Positions 10,701 to 17,802 of a DNA stretch of 44,286 bases are shown piece by piece. This stretch comes from a virus. The DNA lies in IMG/VR virus record IMGVR_UViG_3300037264_000664, positions 1 to 44,286 of that record; one strand, written 5' to 3'. Under the pieces are notes generated by a model. That model searched no databases. It saw only the letters and a list, made by a program, of their open reading frames with translations, and had not been told where the DNA came from. The position numbers were made by a program, and so were the translations under genes. How positions within the stretch are numbered: the first letter of the stretch is position 1; every line of letters starts with the position of its first letter.

Positions 10701-13700
10701 CGTTCTTGCACAGTCCGCGCAACAAAGCGTCGAGAAAATCTCGGCCTATCGCCCGATTGGGTATGAGCCGACGACGGGCCTCGGCCTATACGGGCAGAGC
10801 CGCGGATCGGGCGGGACATCCGATGGATTGGGTTTTGCTACGTTCGCCTACAAGCCGCGCGGCATTTCTGAGTTCATGTTCGCTGTCGGGGATGCCCCAG
10901 TATCCGAACGCGGCCCAACGGCGCAGAATATCGCCAATGCACCCGCCAGCCTCGCCGATCGAAACGCCACCGCCAAGCTCCAAGCCAGCATCAATACCGT
11001 CTGGCCTGATTTTGTGCTGGACCCTATTTCTGCGCGAGCTGCAGGCAAGGGCAGAGACGCCCTCTCCGAGCTCATCAAGCGAGTCTTCACCACCCGCCGA
11101 GTAGTCTGGTTCCAGGCGAATCACCTGTTCGCCGATGGGGTTCACGACCAGAAGCAGCGCGACGTTATCTTCCTGAACGTGCGTTCGCAGCGCCCGCACC
11201 TGGCGGCGGCCGGGCACGAGATGCTGCACGCCCTGAGCCTCGAGCAGCCGGCGCTGTATGCGCAACTGCGCACGCGCATCCTGGCCCTTGGCAAAGACCT
11301 CGACCTGCGCCACGCGCGGCTACAGGGAACCCGCATCAAGGTACTGGGCGAAGACGGCCGCATGACGCTTGCCGGGCTCGAGGAAGAATTCATTGCCGAT
11401 GTCGTGGGCGATAACTTCATGGACCCGAAGTTCTGGCAGATGCTGGCCAAGGATCAGCCCTCGGGCTTCCAGGCGGTGCTGAAAGCGATCCTGAATTGGA
11501 TCGATGACGTTCTCTCGAAGATACGCGCCCAGACCCCCTTCGGCACGAACGAATTCCTGACCGACATGGTCGCGGCGCGCAAGGCGGTTGCGGAGACGAT
11601 CCGCGCATTCGCCCCGGCGATCGACGAGGGACTGTCTGGCGCGGACATCAATCTGAGCGTTGCCGCCCAGGCACCGCCGTTCTACAGCGCGCTTGCGCGT
11701 CAGGTCGAGAAGTCTGCAATGAAGCAGGGCGACGCCGCGGCGTGGAAGCAGGCCATCAAAGGGATGGTCAACAGTGGTGTCGTGAAGGCGGACGAAGTTC
11801 AATGGACCGGCATGGACGAGTGGCTCGACCTGCAGCAAGGCAAGATCACGCGCCAGGCGGTAGGCGACTTCCTCAACGCCAACGGCGTGCAGGTAACGGA
11901 GACGGTGCTGGGCGATGGCGCGCCGACGCCGCTGAAGTGGGGGAAAGAAAGCGCGGAAGACGAAAACGACGAGTCGTTCATGGAGAGCGCCGACGGGTAT
12001 CGCATCGTGCGCGCCGCTGATGGCGCCCTAAGCATCTACACCCCGGACGGCGACCAAATTCACGGCGATATCTTCGGCGACGAACGTGCGAAGGAGTTGG
12101 CAGCAGCAGACGCGGCGGGCGATGACGGAGCGACCGTCACCAAGTACGGCCAGTACCAACTCCCCGGCGGACCGCTTTCCCGCGACACCGAAATCCTCTC
12201 GCGCGAGGGTTGGCTGCGCATGGACGAGGTTCAGGTCGGCGACATCGTGATGACGCGCCGCGACGATGACGGCGCGCTCGAATGGCAAGAGGTCGAGGCC
12301 GTGCCGACCGTGTTCGCGGACAAGCTCTACCACTTCAAGAACCAGTCGATCGACATGCGCGTCACGGCTTGCCACAACATGCTTGTCAAGCGACGCCGCC
12401 GCAGCTCGGGCGGGCTGTTCCGCGCCAAGGCGGCCGACCTGTGGACGATGGCGGAATGCGTTGCGCCGCTGGTTGGCGAGTGGGCCGATGGCGCCGCGGC
12501 GCCGCTGTACGGGTACGCAGCCCAAGATGCGGCAGAACTGATCGGCTGGTACATCGCCGAAGGCTCTGCCGTGACCGAAGACGGCAAAAAGTCCACGCTT
12601 GCAATCTCTCAAAGCCGCGAGGCAAACCCGGCCAAGTGCGACCAGATCGAGGCGCTGCTTGGCCGGATGGGCGTCGCCTGGAACTACGTCGAAAGCGGCC
12701 CGGCCTACTACCTGTCGATCAAGTCGATGGATCGCGGACTGGTGGCGTTGCTTCACGCGCAAGGGAAGTCGCACGACAAGTACATCCCCGGCTTCATGTT
12801 TGAGCAGCCGCGCAGCGTCATCGTGGCGCTGATGGATGGGCTGCTGCTTGGCGACGGCAATCTTGCGTGCAAGGACAGCCCGACGCGCGAGCCGCGCTGG
12901 GCCTATCACACGATGAGCAAGCAACTCGCCGACGACATGCAGGCATTGGCGCTGCTGTCTGGCGTGCGCGGCACCATCAGCCAGCGGCCGACCGGGCTGT
13001 ACGAGGTCAGGCTCAACTCAAAGCAGTGGGCCAGCATCGACGACGCGAAACACGCCATCGTTGACTACAACGACACCGCCTACTGCGTGACCGTGCAGAA
13101 CCATGCGATCTACGTTCGCACGGGTGGCGTCGCCGCGTTCACTGGAAACAGTAACTACCGCGAGGTGCTGTTGACGCTGCCGCGTGGCGTGGTCAACAAA
13201 CTCGACGACGCGGAGATCGCGGCCGAGGGCACCAACCCAACTAGCGGTAAGCCGTATGTCCGCTTCAACTGGCATGGGCAAACCTACGTTGTTGAGCGCG
13301 AGGCGGGCGAGTCGTCACGAGACGCAATGCTCCGGCGCATCAACAGTGACCGCGAGGGGCGTGGCGCGGGCGAAGTAAGGCCGCAATCTGAGTTCCGCTC
13401 CAACCACTGGGACCAGCCCAACGTCCTCGCCCACATCCGCCTGAACGACCGCACCGACGCCGACGGCAAGCGCGTGCTGTTCGTCGAGGAGATCCAGAGC
13501 GACTGGGGGCAGGCGGGGAAGAAGAAGGGCTTTGCCACTGGTGGCAGCCCGGCGCGCGACGCATTCAAGGCGTTCGAGGCCGACGTGCGCAAGCGCTTCC
13601 GCGAACAGGTCATCGGCGAGGCTACAGAACTGAAACCAGAGCGCCGCGAAGCCTGGGCCGACACGATCGTCAACAACTCGACTATCGGCGACATGGCTCG

Positions 13701-16700
13701 CGCGGTTGGCGAAGGCGAGAGGGCGCGCGAACTGCAACGCGCCGAGATGGAAGAAGAATCGGCGGCCGGCAAGACGGTTCCAGCCGCCCCCTTCGTCGGC
13801 AAGACCGACGCCTGGGTCAGCCTGGCCATCAAGCGCGTCATCAAGATCGCAGTCGATGGCGGGTATGACCGCGTGGCTTTCGTGAACGGTGACCAATCTG
13901 CGCTGCGCTACAAGGAAGCGCTGATGAAGGCGGTGGATACCATTGCGATCAAGCGCAACGATGGCGGCACATACACGCTTGATGCCTTCAAGGATGGGGC
14001 GGCCGTGCATGAAGAAACGCACATCGGCGCCGAGAAGGTGCGCGAACTGCTTGGAAAGGCCGGCGACGACATCATCGCCAAAGCCGACTCTGGCGTGGGC
14101 GCTGATGCCGGCGGCTACGTCACCATCAAGACCGGCGACATGGACATCGGAGGCGCGGGCATGCGCGCCTTCTACGACAAGATCGTCCCCAACGTCGCCA
14201 AGGAAGTGCTGCGCAAGGTGGGTGGCGGGCAGATGAAAACGGTTGACCTTTCATCGCCCGCGCTGGCCGAGACGCGCCGCAGGATGGGTGTGGCCACTGT
14301 CGACGCAAAGCAACAACCGGGATTCGACATCACCCCCGCCATGCGCGAGAAGGCCGCAGGCGGGCTGCCGATGTTCAGCGTGGCCAGCAACATCGAAGCC
14401 GGCCTCAACCGCGCGCGCGACATCAATCTGCCCCTGCGCTACAAGCTGGGCGACCTGTTCAACGACAACGGGCGCCTGAACTGGTGGCACAAGACTGTGG
14501 GCACGATGCACAACCTGGCGCAGCGCAGCCCGGCGTTCCGGCGGGTCTACGACACGACCCAGAACTTCCTGAATGACGTCAGCTACTACGCCACCGAGGC
14601 GAGCAGCTTGGCGCCGACGATCCTGCCGAAGCTCGAAACCTGGAAAGACATCGGCAGGACGCCCCTGTCCGCTGCGGACACCAAGGCGCTCGCCGGCCCT
14701 GTGTTCGAGGGCACCTTGATGTGGACGCGCGACGCGAATGGCACCCCCGTCCCTCAGCCCGACGTTCAAAAGGCGGGCATCGTTTGGACCGACGCCGAGT
14801 TGCGGTCGAGATTCCAGATGACGCCCAAGCAGATCGACCTCTACCGCCAGTTCCGCGCCACGATCGACAAGAGCCTCGAGAACCTCGCGATCAGCGACAT
14901 GCTGCGCTACGGCGGCGCGGACGTTGCCAAGGTGCGCCAGCAGGCCCTCGATGCGGGAAGCGTGGACGCTGCGGCGATGGTGCTGCACGACCACCTGGTG
15001 GAGTCGGCGGCAGAGGATGAGGACCGGGCGCCGCTCCTGCTGAGTACCGCAAAAGCCATCATGGACAAGGCCGAGCGCGCGAACGACTTGATGGCGCGCG
15101 GCTATGCGCCGCTTTCACGGTTTGGGCAGTACACACTGGATGTGGTCGACGGCGCTGGCGAGCGCGTCTATTTCGGGCTGTTCGAGACGGCCAGGGAGCG
15201 CTCGCGCAAGGCCCGAGAGATGCGGGCGGACAATCCCCGGGCGAGGATCACCCAAGGCACGGTTTCGGAGGAAGCGTACCGGCTATTCGCTGGCGTCACC
15301 CCGGAAACGCTGGAATTGTTCGGCGGCATGCTGGGCCTCGAAAGTCAGGGCAGCAACGCGGCGAGCCAGGCTTTCCAGGAGTACCTCAAGATCGCGCGCA
15401 GCAACCGCAGCGCATTGAAGCGCCTGATCGAACGCAAGGGCGTTGCCGGGTTCTCTGAGGACGCCGGGCGCGTGCTCGCGGGCTTCGTGTATTCAAACGC
15501 GCGCCAGACCAGCAGCAATCTGCACATGGGCGAGTTGACCGAGTCCATCGAGGCGATTCCGCAGGGCGCGGGCCAGTTGAAGGATCGGGCCGTCGCGCTG
15601 GCAGAGTACGTGAAAAACCCGACGGAGGAAGCGCAAGGATTGCGCGGCTTGTTGTTCGCGCAGTTCCTGGGCGGGTCAGTTGCCGCAGCGATGGTCAACA
15701 TGCTGCAGCCCGTGCAGGTCACGCTGCCCTATCTCAGCCAGTTCGGCGGGATTGCGAAGGCCGCGCGCCAGATGCTCGCCGCCGTGAAGGACGCAAACAA
15801 GCGCCTGACGGGCGATGCCGCGCTGGACGCTGCGCTGCACAAGGCGGCGGAAGAAGGCATCGTGTCGCCGCAGGAGGTCCACCAGCTGATGGCCCAGGCG
15901 ATGGGCCGCGGCGCGCAGCGTTCCGGCGACGGGACGCTGATGGGCAATCTGTCAGCCAGGGGCATGAACTACACCGCCAAGCTGCTGTTCGGGTGGGGCA
16001 AGGTATTCGGGGTGGCGGAACAATTCAACCGGCGCGTGACGTTCATTGCGGCCTACCGGACCGCGGCGGAGCAGGGGCGCAGCGACCCCGCTGGATTCGC
16101 CTCGCGCGCGGTGGCGGAAACCCAGTTCACCTACAACAAGGGCAACAAGCCGGCTTGGGCGCGCGGCGCCGTCGGCTCGACCCTGTTCACGTTCAAGCAA
16201 TACTCGATCAGCTACCTCGAGCTCCTGCACCGCATGTGGACCCAAGGCGGGGCCGATGGCAAGCGCGCGACCCTGCTGGCTCTGGGAATCCTGTTCCTGA
16301 TGTCCGGCGCCGGTGGCCTGCCGGGCTCCGACGATCTGGACGACCTGATCGACGGGTTCATGCAGAGCGTCATGGGCCTGAACTTTTCGAGCAAGCGCGC
16401 CAAGCGTGAATTCTTCGCGGAAACGCTGGGGCTTGGGGCCGATGGCTCGCGCTTCCTTGAGCACGGGCTGTCGGGTCTGCCCGGCTCGCCGATTGATGTC
16501 TCGGGACGCCTGGGGCTGGGCAACCTGATCCCCGGCACGGGCCTGCTGACGCGCAAGGCGGACCACACGGCGGACGTTGCCGAGATTGCCGGGCCGGCCG
16601 GAGATGTAATCAAGCGCACTTTCCAGGCCGGCGGCAAACTTCTCACCGGCGACGTGAAGGAAGCGCTCGGCCTGATTTCGCCGATCGCCGTGCAGAACCT

Positions 16701-17130
16701 CATCAAAGCCAATGACATGGCCACCACCGGCATGTATCGCGACAAGTCCGGGAAGAAGATTCTGGACGTCGATGGTTACGACGCGGCAATGAAGGCGATC
16801 GGCTTCCAGCCGGTCGACGTGGCGCGCGTCCAGGAGGCCAGCAGGACCGCGGCGCAAATGATCGGGTTGAACCGCATGCGGGAGACGGAAATTGCCGATC
16901 GGTGGGCGCGGGCGATCTTCGAGAAGAAGCCGGAGGACATCGCGGCTGCGCGCGACTCGTTGCGGGATTGGAACGTCGACAACCCGCAGTCGCCCATTCG
17001 GATCGTGCCCAACCAGATCAAGACCCGCGTCGAAGCTATGACGGTGGATCGCGCGACCCGGCTGCAAAAGACCGCCCCGAAGGAAATCCGGGCCCAGGTC
17101 CATCGTGAATTGCAGTTGAACCAGCGGTGA
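1768..17130 (+). CDS. Giant polyvalent protein: methyltransferase-helicase-metalloprotease with intein, 5120 aa
   Basis: One uninterrupted 5120-residue frame, GTG start overlapping the previous stop. Domains in order: hydrophobic Ala/Gly-rich N-terminus (~30-310); pyrophosphatase-like polyvalent domain (~570-692, InPase family); short Rmf/CrpP-like segment (~906-944, ends MWLEGWD); N6-adenine methyltransferase with EPGGGIG (1320-1326) and NPPF (1385-1388); SNF2-type helicase with AVGAGKT (2020-2026), DEAH (2181-2184) and GRILRQGN (from 2536); zinc metalloprotease HEMLH (3150-3154); intein (3469-3794); conserved FVEEIQSDW region; LPD38-like C-terminus (~4700-4900, FKQYS motif) with one hydrophobic segment near 4835. 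The family is known from phages and plasmids; methyltransferase-helicase fusions resemble P1 DarB, which protects injected DNA from restriction. I infer a virion-packaged, co-injected protein. No lytic transglycosylase motif was recognised. The linkers at 4232-4399 and 5027-5326 look out of frame (see nested genes). Confidence 0.93.
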   Translation: MSQYEDYLDQPDRVDPYGAYLDLGAPPRKATKAGAGVVRTLADQALSLGQGVVGGVKALVDIGGTGTAASRGLGTLNQGIEGLYSPTRTAEKQARQATIEEADTSGGTLDQVTSRLGGFAEAPAQTLLQGIGSMAPTVAAAVLSKGRTLAALPVGAAMGVGGIKGQNYDAVKAEATKQGLGEAQAEQLASRASEYNLSNAPQQALGGALGALDAGFGVERLLSNIVRGTVSPASRLKRVGIGAIEEAIPEGLQGSQGRYAQNLALTEAGFPTDLMSGVVGSGVHDAAVGAALGAGAGLPGRRALAAQQSPESIPQPIPSPGDPIRAGSLPAAGPLTNAVNIGIEGEAQAADVGVPTEAPIAAGLAGVPSTDAPHPDTKKPRGGKAAPGPLEAVAPEGGTEKPTFDPTTGEITPPQRASWPTREAVDQYLTQQRVSGGAKTGKAAPVELKGGGFSFLREGEPGYEEAAAAKPLPKLAQGKPKSAKQTKLQERRAKAEEKKAAKAAKASSVPIQPETAPETPTTPAPTVDEAAHVAATSTQNELPQPTQAQKEAGNYQKGHVAVGGLDISIENPQGSTRSGTDRSGKAWTVKMAHHYGYILGTVGADKDHIDTFIKPGTAEDYAGPAFVVDQVHPETGKFDEHKIMLGFPSALEARRAYAKNYAKGWKGLKSITPASLDELKAWLAGGHTKTAFSTRPTPIEQQVTAHGAPGTPIGVKTEGVPTAPTVPAPTQKAPAGLPAGSMAAPADDVVRNLRKLSHDTEAPGDVMLGNDKFVSMDEAIAAARAAMTPREHGMPFQFMRVLDISGRDLKRIVAAMKEGAPNAEAVRSDEEQVRPGGTEGQPSVQPGPEQGGGDLQQPPPEAAGDRGVGAEGPKEEVAPKTLRERRRAAVAEAAQKRADQEAAAGGNPHVWSGRAARKAGHSRTPPPEITGRRHIKMWLEGWDAAGPAEAPVAKAEDTQGAGATGEKTLADLVKAIDKKLPKPEKKQTDLQRRRAESKAKKGQGAAETGRILGENSDGNNVLEDPSGVRSYVTKEGVRVEETVALTPTRQGIVTSPVKPRAAEFKTAEEISAELAPPTTTPTKEAPDDSATPIPAPPVDQPMVERAAGNGEAPFRGAILESGIPGPADDGGLRGGGGPIEGLNDAGGNLGNGRGDGLLPNGPPDNLGDRQKRVSPDLDYRPGIGDLTRTGSWFETAGRNVDIIELAIKIDAEKRAATPEEQAQLAKYVGFGAGEIANALFPVPSEWARKQEPARLIWPDLVAQREKRWGPLAERLAALPVEWQKSILQSTQYAHYTSENMVRSIWAAVGRLGFTGGKMFEPGGGIGTFPMLMPESIRKDSKYTAIEFDGPTALISRLLTPGQNMLHDDFIKRKVPRNYFDLGIGNPPFSQTPILGDPDYAKFGFMLHDFFFAKTIDRVRPGGLQVFVTSKGTMDKQNAKARKYLAARADLLGAIRLPSTAFQGNAGTSVVTDVLFLRKRAEGEAPAGEAWQDLKSVDTPDGPVLINEYFAKNPHMVLGQNRISGNTDDKGRRINSNGRGGEKYTVVSYDETPAQLDAKFAKAVESLPQNVYSTMTASAETLRQQTAKIEFDPKIKREGVIYVAADGTLMRVENGAGRSLATMVRLSAKDTAWLKGYVGIRDAVQLARAAQVADGDWQAALKTLNKVYDKFLKDHGPINAFRIQVYKRTDEEGNETEVPRRVLTNRRLFREDYDQALVTQIEQITDDDKIIKAKFLRERTIGKPLVREVKTVGDALAVSLDELGRFDPKDVAKRINLTQEEALDALGAGVYKTPQGEWQLADEYLSGDVVAKLAEAQHAARDDASLERNVAALKEAQPEKLGPSQISPKLGASWVAAEFVSEFAKEIEAGHVTFDVKTESWQVTGSDKRSERRAGADYGSADRSSSELLEAMLNSRDIVVKYGRSAGEDLAGKVNPTATTAANEAASKIREKFRSWVWTDSERAVTLVETYNERFNNLAGRKFDGSHMTLPGLRQGFVPHAHQLRAIWRQIQTGNTYLAHAVGAGKTFEMIAGGMEQRRLGLISKPMYVVPNHMLEQFSNEFLEFYPLANIMVADDENFHTDRRRAFIAAATLNAPDAIIITHSAFERIGVKAESVDPIRDQVIGDLQAELDDSDSSDRVRRKNLEQQIEAVNQRFDRILAAGGKDSTIKFEDMGVDFVYVDEAHDYRKLDFATNQSVKGVDPKGSRRAMDMYVKTRYLEKKSPGRSMVFATGTPVTNTMGELYTIMKFFAPETLSRDDISTFDAWARMFGEVVTDLESNVAGRYEPVTRFAKFDNVVELMTRVRQFMDVLTSDSLGALVKRPDVAGGGPHMIVVEPTSQLRDYMRTVLAPRVETSRKWKPSPDQPNNPDPMLNIITDGRFAGLDPRFFGAKLDPGTVTPLTKLGETIIDEYKASADNPYADAAGKVEALKGGTQIVFYNLGFGAQSMANRGFNARLALNKQLTAGGVKREHIAWFDEAKTDAAKEALFKAMRAGQIRVLIGSAKKMGTGVNVQKRLTALQYLDPPWFPADVEQPHGRILRQGNQNDVVRINWFAAKGSYAEAMWQMVARKQRFIDQAFRGDKTMRSMEDMDEASQYAQASALSSDDPRAMQLAGLRQDVTRYENLQRAHASEQIAVKDAIRQATYKAENHAKRLAVFEKAFKAIGGEHIYFESGNVNGKEYAKSKEFGQALKDRFNQLIADAVLSPYQEKRPLGSIGSVELWIRHLTFYDTGLKAQVPGSTFQLMATVGGLDLDVMTTEGMGSDIDDQGLTRRVLNSANSLSGSVDHERDGLKEQQTELTRLKKKFGAPFEHAHQMAEKYGDLKRLEAELEAEGKAKPAAPAAAVEPEGSTNLRQTGAPEANTTDTVQFSVVSARAFSKPKPIGADSGVNFNREKAVANLPASVRDDPFFGPEKTAMRNVHARTALWDKLQAFGKEQGLPPYTLGVDSIGNITVGKPAPQIALKLLAEFADANDTGVYVLAQSAQQSVEKISAYRPIGYEPTTGLGLYGQSRGSGGTSDGLGFATFAYKPRGISEFMFAVGDAPVSERGPTAQNIANAPASLADRNATAKLQASINTVWPDFVLDPISARAAGKGRDALSELIKRVFTTRRVVWFQANHLFADGVHDQKQRDVIFLNVRSQRPHLAAAGHEMLHALSLEQPALYAQLRTRILALGKDLDLRHARLQGTRIKVLGEDGRMTLAGLEEEFIADVVGDNFMDPKFWQMLAKDQPSGFQAVLKAILNWIDDVLSKIRAQTPFGTNEFLTDMVAARKAVAETIRAFAPAIDEGLSGADINLSVAAQAPPFYSALARQVEKSAMKQGDAAAWKQAIKGMVNSGVVKADEVQWTGMDEWLDLQQGKITRQAVGDFLNANGVQVTETVLGDGAPTPLKWGKESAEDENDESFMESADGYRIVRAADGALSIYTPDGDQIHGDIFGDERAKELAAADAAGDDGATVTKYGQYQLPGGPLSRDTEILSREGWLRMDEVQVGDIVMTRRDDDGALEWQEVEAVPTVFADKLYHFKNQSIDMRVTACHNMLVKRRRRSSGGLFRAKAADLWTMAECVAPLVGEWADGAAAPLYGYAAQDAAELIGWYIAEGSAVTEDGKKSTLAISQSREANPAKCDQIEALLGRMGVAWNYVESGPAYYLSIKSMDRGLVALLHAQGKSHDKYIPGFMFEQPRSVIVALMDGLLLGDGNLACKDSPTREPRWAYHTMSKQLADDMQALALLSGVRGTISQRPTGLYEVRLNSKQWASIDDAKHAIVDYNDTAYCVTVQNHAIYVRTGGVAAFTGNSNYREVLLTLPRGVVNKLDDAEIAAEGTNPTSGKPYVRFNWHGQTYVVEREAGESSRDAMLRRINSDREGRGAGEVRPQSEFRSNHWDQPNVLAHIRLNDRTDADGKRVLFVEEIQSDWGQAGKKKGFATGGSPARDAFKAFEADVRKRFREQVIGEATELKPERREAWADTIVNNSTIGDMARAVGEGERARELQRAEMEEESAAGKTVPAAPFVGKTDAWVSLAIKRVIKIAVDGGYDRVAFVNGDQSALRYKEALMKAVDTIAIKRNDGGTYTLDAFKDGAAVHEETHIGAEKVRELLGKAGDDIIAKADSGVGADAGGYVTIKTGDMDIGGAGMRAFYDKIVPNVAKEVLRKVGGGQMKTVDLSSPALAETRRRMGVATVDAKQQPGFDITPAMREKAAGGLPMFSVASNIEAGLNRARDINLPLRYKLGDLFNDNGRLNWWHKTVGTMHNLAQRSPAFRRVYDTTQNFLNDVSYYATEASSLAPTILPKLETWKDIGRTPLSAADTKALAGPVFEGTLMWTRDANGTPVPQPDVQKAGIVWTDAELRSRFQMTPKQIDLYRQFRATIDKSLENLAISDMLRYGGADVAKVRQQALDAGSVDAAAMVLHDHLVESAAEDEDRAPLLLSTAKAIMDKAERANDLMARGYAPLSRFGQYTLDVVDGAGERVYFGLFETARERSRKAREMRADNPRARITQGTVSEEAYRLFAGVTPETLELFGGMLGLESQGSNAASQAFQEYLKIARSNRSALKRLIERKGVAGFSEDAGRVLAGFVYSNARQTSSNLHMGELTESIEAIPQGAGQLKDRAVALAEYVKNPTEEAQGLRGLLFAQFLGGSVAAAMVNMLQPVQVTLPYLSQFGGIAKAARQMLAAVKDANKRLTGDAALDAALHKAAEEGIVSPQEVHQLMAQAMGRGAQRSGDGTLMGNLSARGMNYTAKLLFGWGKVFGVAEQFNRRVTFIAAYRTAAEQGRSDPAGFASRAVAETQFTYNKGNKPAWARGAVGSTLFTFKQYSISYLELLHRMWTQGGADGKRATLLALGILFLMSGAGGLPGSDDLDDLIDGFMQSVMGLNFSSKRAKREFFAETLGLGADGSRFLEHGLSGLPGSPIDVSGRLGLGNLIPGTGLLTRKADHTADVAEIAGPAGDVIKRTFQAGGKLLTGDVKEALGLISPIAVQNLIKANDMATTGMYRDKSGKKILDVDGYDAAMKAIGFQPVDVARVQEASRTAAQMIGLNRMRETEIADRWARAIFEKKPEDIAAARDSLRDWNVDNPQSPIRIVPNQIKTRVEAMTVDRATRLQKTAPKEIRAQVHRELQLNQR
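4232..4399 (+). CDS. Overprinted small basic protein inside the polyvalent gene
   Basis: A 55-residue frame, shifted +1 against the polyvalent gene, from ATG 4232 to TAG 4397-4399. A very strong ribosome-binding site (AAGGAAGGAG) sits just upstream. The product starts MPKQYEAMRNKF, contains AAAIYNSRHP and ends in a basic tail, KARKKK. Small phage and plasmid proteins of this look are common and have no assigned function. Of its 55 codons 51 end in G or C, whereas the polyvalent frame over the same bases has only about half G/C at third positions and reads as a Gly/Pro/Gln-rich linker. That points to this frame as the constrained one. Expression has not been shown. Confidence 0.7.
   Translation: MPKQYEAMRNKFAQGAPKDSPAYNQAQSKAAAIYNSRHPKQPVTGASEPKARKKK
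5027..5326 (+). CDS. Overprinted 99-aa protein inside the polyvalent gene
   Basis: A 99-residue frame, +1 relative to the polyvalent gene, from ATG 5027 to TGA 5326, with AAAGAGG six bases upstream of the start. The product is well mixed in composition: a basic N-terminus, an acidic helical stretch (MMEVFEEEEDQLRDSMM), then FPMDRLTIWETVRNEYLP. About 80 of 99 codons end in G/C, against about 47 percent for the polyvalent frame over the same bases, which there encodes a Gly/Pro/Asn-rich linker directly ahead of the methyltransferase domain. I do not recognise the family. It may be an independent gene whose DNA was read through when the giant gene was assembled. Confidence 0.68.
   Translation: MIPPLQSLRRRSISRWLSEQPAMAKLPSAELSSKVESLDQQMMEVFEEEEDQLRDSMMRAGTWGTGAGMGSFPMDRLTIWETVRNEYLPTLTTDQESET
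12172..13149 (+). mobile_element. In-frame intein with LAGLIDADG homing endonuclease, class 3-like
   Basis: 326 residues (polyvalent residues 3469-3794) interrupt a continuous extein motif: YQLPGG upstream and SNYREVLLTLP downstream. The N-terminal splicing block reads PLSRDTEILSREGW, an intein block A but with Pro at position 1 instead of Cys or Ser. Block B is TACH (Thr3533, His3536). The two LAGLIDADG helices are LIGWYIAEG (3591-3599) and LMDGLLLGDG (3688-3697). Block F is YCVTVQNH with Cys3773 at the position usually Asp. The C-terminus is FTGN, with Thr two residues before the terminal Asn, and Ser is the +1 residue. Cys in block F plus Thr in block G without a position-1 nucleophile is the class 3 pattern known from the mycobacteriophage Bethlehem DnaB intein. 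The usual block B Trp appears to be Met3538. Confidence 0.9.
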
Positions 17131-17243
17131 CTCAACTCGCCGCGGTGCTGCTCTTGTGCGGGCTGGCTGTCCTGATGGCCGAGTCAGGGGTACTCGGCGC
17201 CGTCATCGTCTGCGTGCTCGCCTGGCTCGCGATGCGCTGCTGA
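17127..17243 (+). CDS. 38-aa hydrophobic membrane peptide coupled to the polyvalent gene
   Basis: The GTG start overlaps the polyvalent stop (GTGA at 17127-17130) and the frame ends at TGA 17241-17243. The product is almost entirely hydrophobic: residues 4-17 and 22-36 could form one long or two short membrane segments around a central AESG turn. The codons fit the neighbouring genes. Position at the head of the lysis block suggests a small membrane or lysis accessory protein, but no family is recognised. Confidence 0.6.
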   Translation: MTQLAAVLLLCGLAVLMAESGVLGAVIVCVLAWLAMRC

Positions 17244-17597
17244 CCCTGAGCCATTCATCCGATGTACCCGGGTGCGCGTTACGGGCCACGGCCGCACATG
17301 CGCATGCTCAATGTCCTTCCCCCACGCCGCCAGGCCCATGAACATCGGATTGGTTGGAATGAGGTCGTCTGCCTTCTGACGGGCGGCCTGCGCCTCTTTT
17401 GTGCCGTATTCAAACCCACCGCCAGGCCACTGGTCGATCTGGCAGATTTCGGCGGTTTCGTCCAGCGCGTCGTAGGGGATCAGGGCTTGCTCGATCACGA
17501 AACGGGAGGTGTCGTACAGCGCGGGGCCAAGCGGCAGAAGTCGATACGGGGCCTTATCGAGGAGCGTCAGCGACGGTTTTCGGAAATTTCGGAACAT
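17184..17597 (-). CDS. Reverse-strand 137-aa protein of unknown function within the lysis block
   Basis: Reads leftward against all neighbours. Codon third positions are mostly G/C, and the first ~95 residues look like a folded soluble domain, including LPLGPALYDTSRFVIEQA, ICQIDQWPGGGFEYG and PTNPMFMGLAAWGKDIEH. The C-terminal ~25 residues overlap, antisense, the 38-aa membrane peptide gene and look less natural, so the conserved part may end before them. The upstream Shine-Dalgarno is weak. A single gene turned against a lysis operon is typical of a moron, an accessory gene with its own transcription. I do not recognise the family. Confidence 0.6.
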   Translation of the reverse strand: MFRNFRKPSLTLLDKAPYRLLPLGPALYDTSRFVIEQALIPYDALDETAEICQIDQWPGGGFEYGTKEAQAARQKADDLIPTNPMFMGLAAWGKDIEHAHVRPWPVTRTRVHRMNGSGSAAHREPGEHADDDGAEYP

Positions 17598-17802
17598 CCG
17601 GTATCTTCTGCCTCGATTCGGCTGGCGTCAACAAAGACCTCTCCGGTTACACTCGCCTTCCATGCTGCAGGTTCAACTCACCGGAACCTTTGATGAATTC
17701 CGGGTGCTGTTCGCGCAGGCCTCGGACAATGCGGTATCGCTGAAACTTGACGCGGTTTTTCAATCCCTCGCCACTGTTGGCATCATCCTCGAAGGATTCA
17801 GA

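Noticed and set aside
17662-17802. Upstream extension of the 78-aa protein to ATG 17662
   Set aside because: No Shine-Dalgarno and weaker codon bias; the start at 17803 has a strong one. A leaderless form remains possible.
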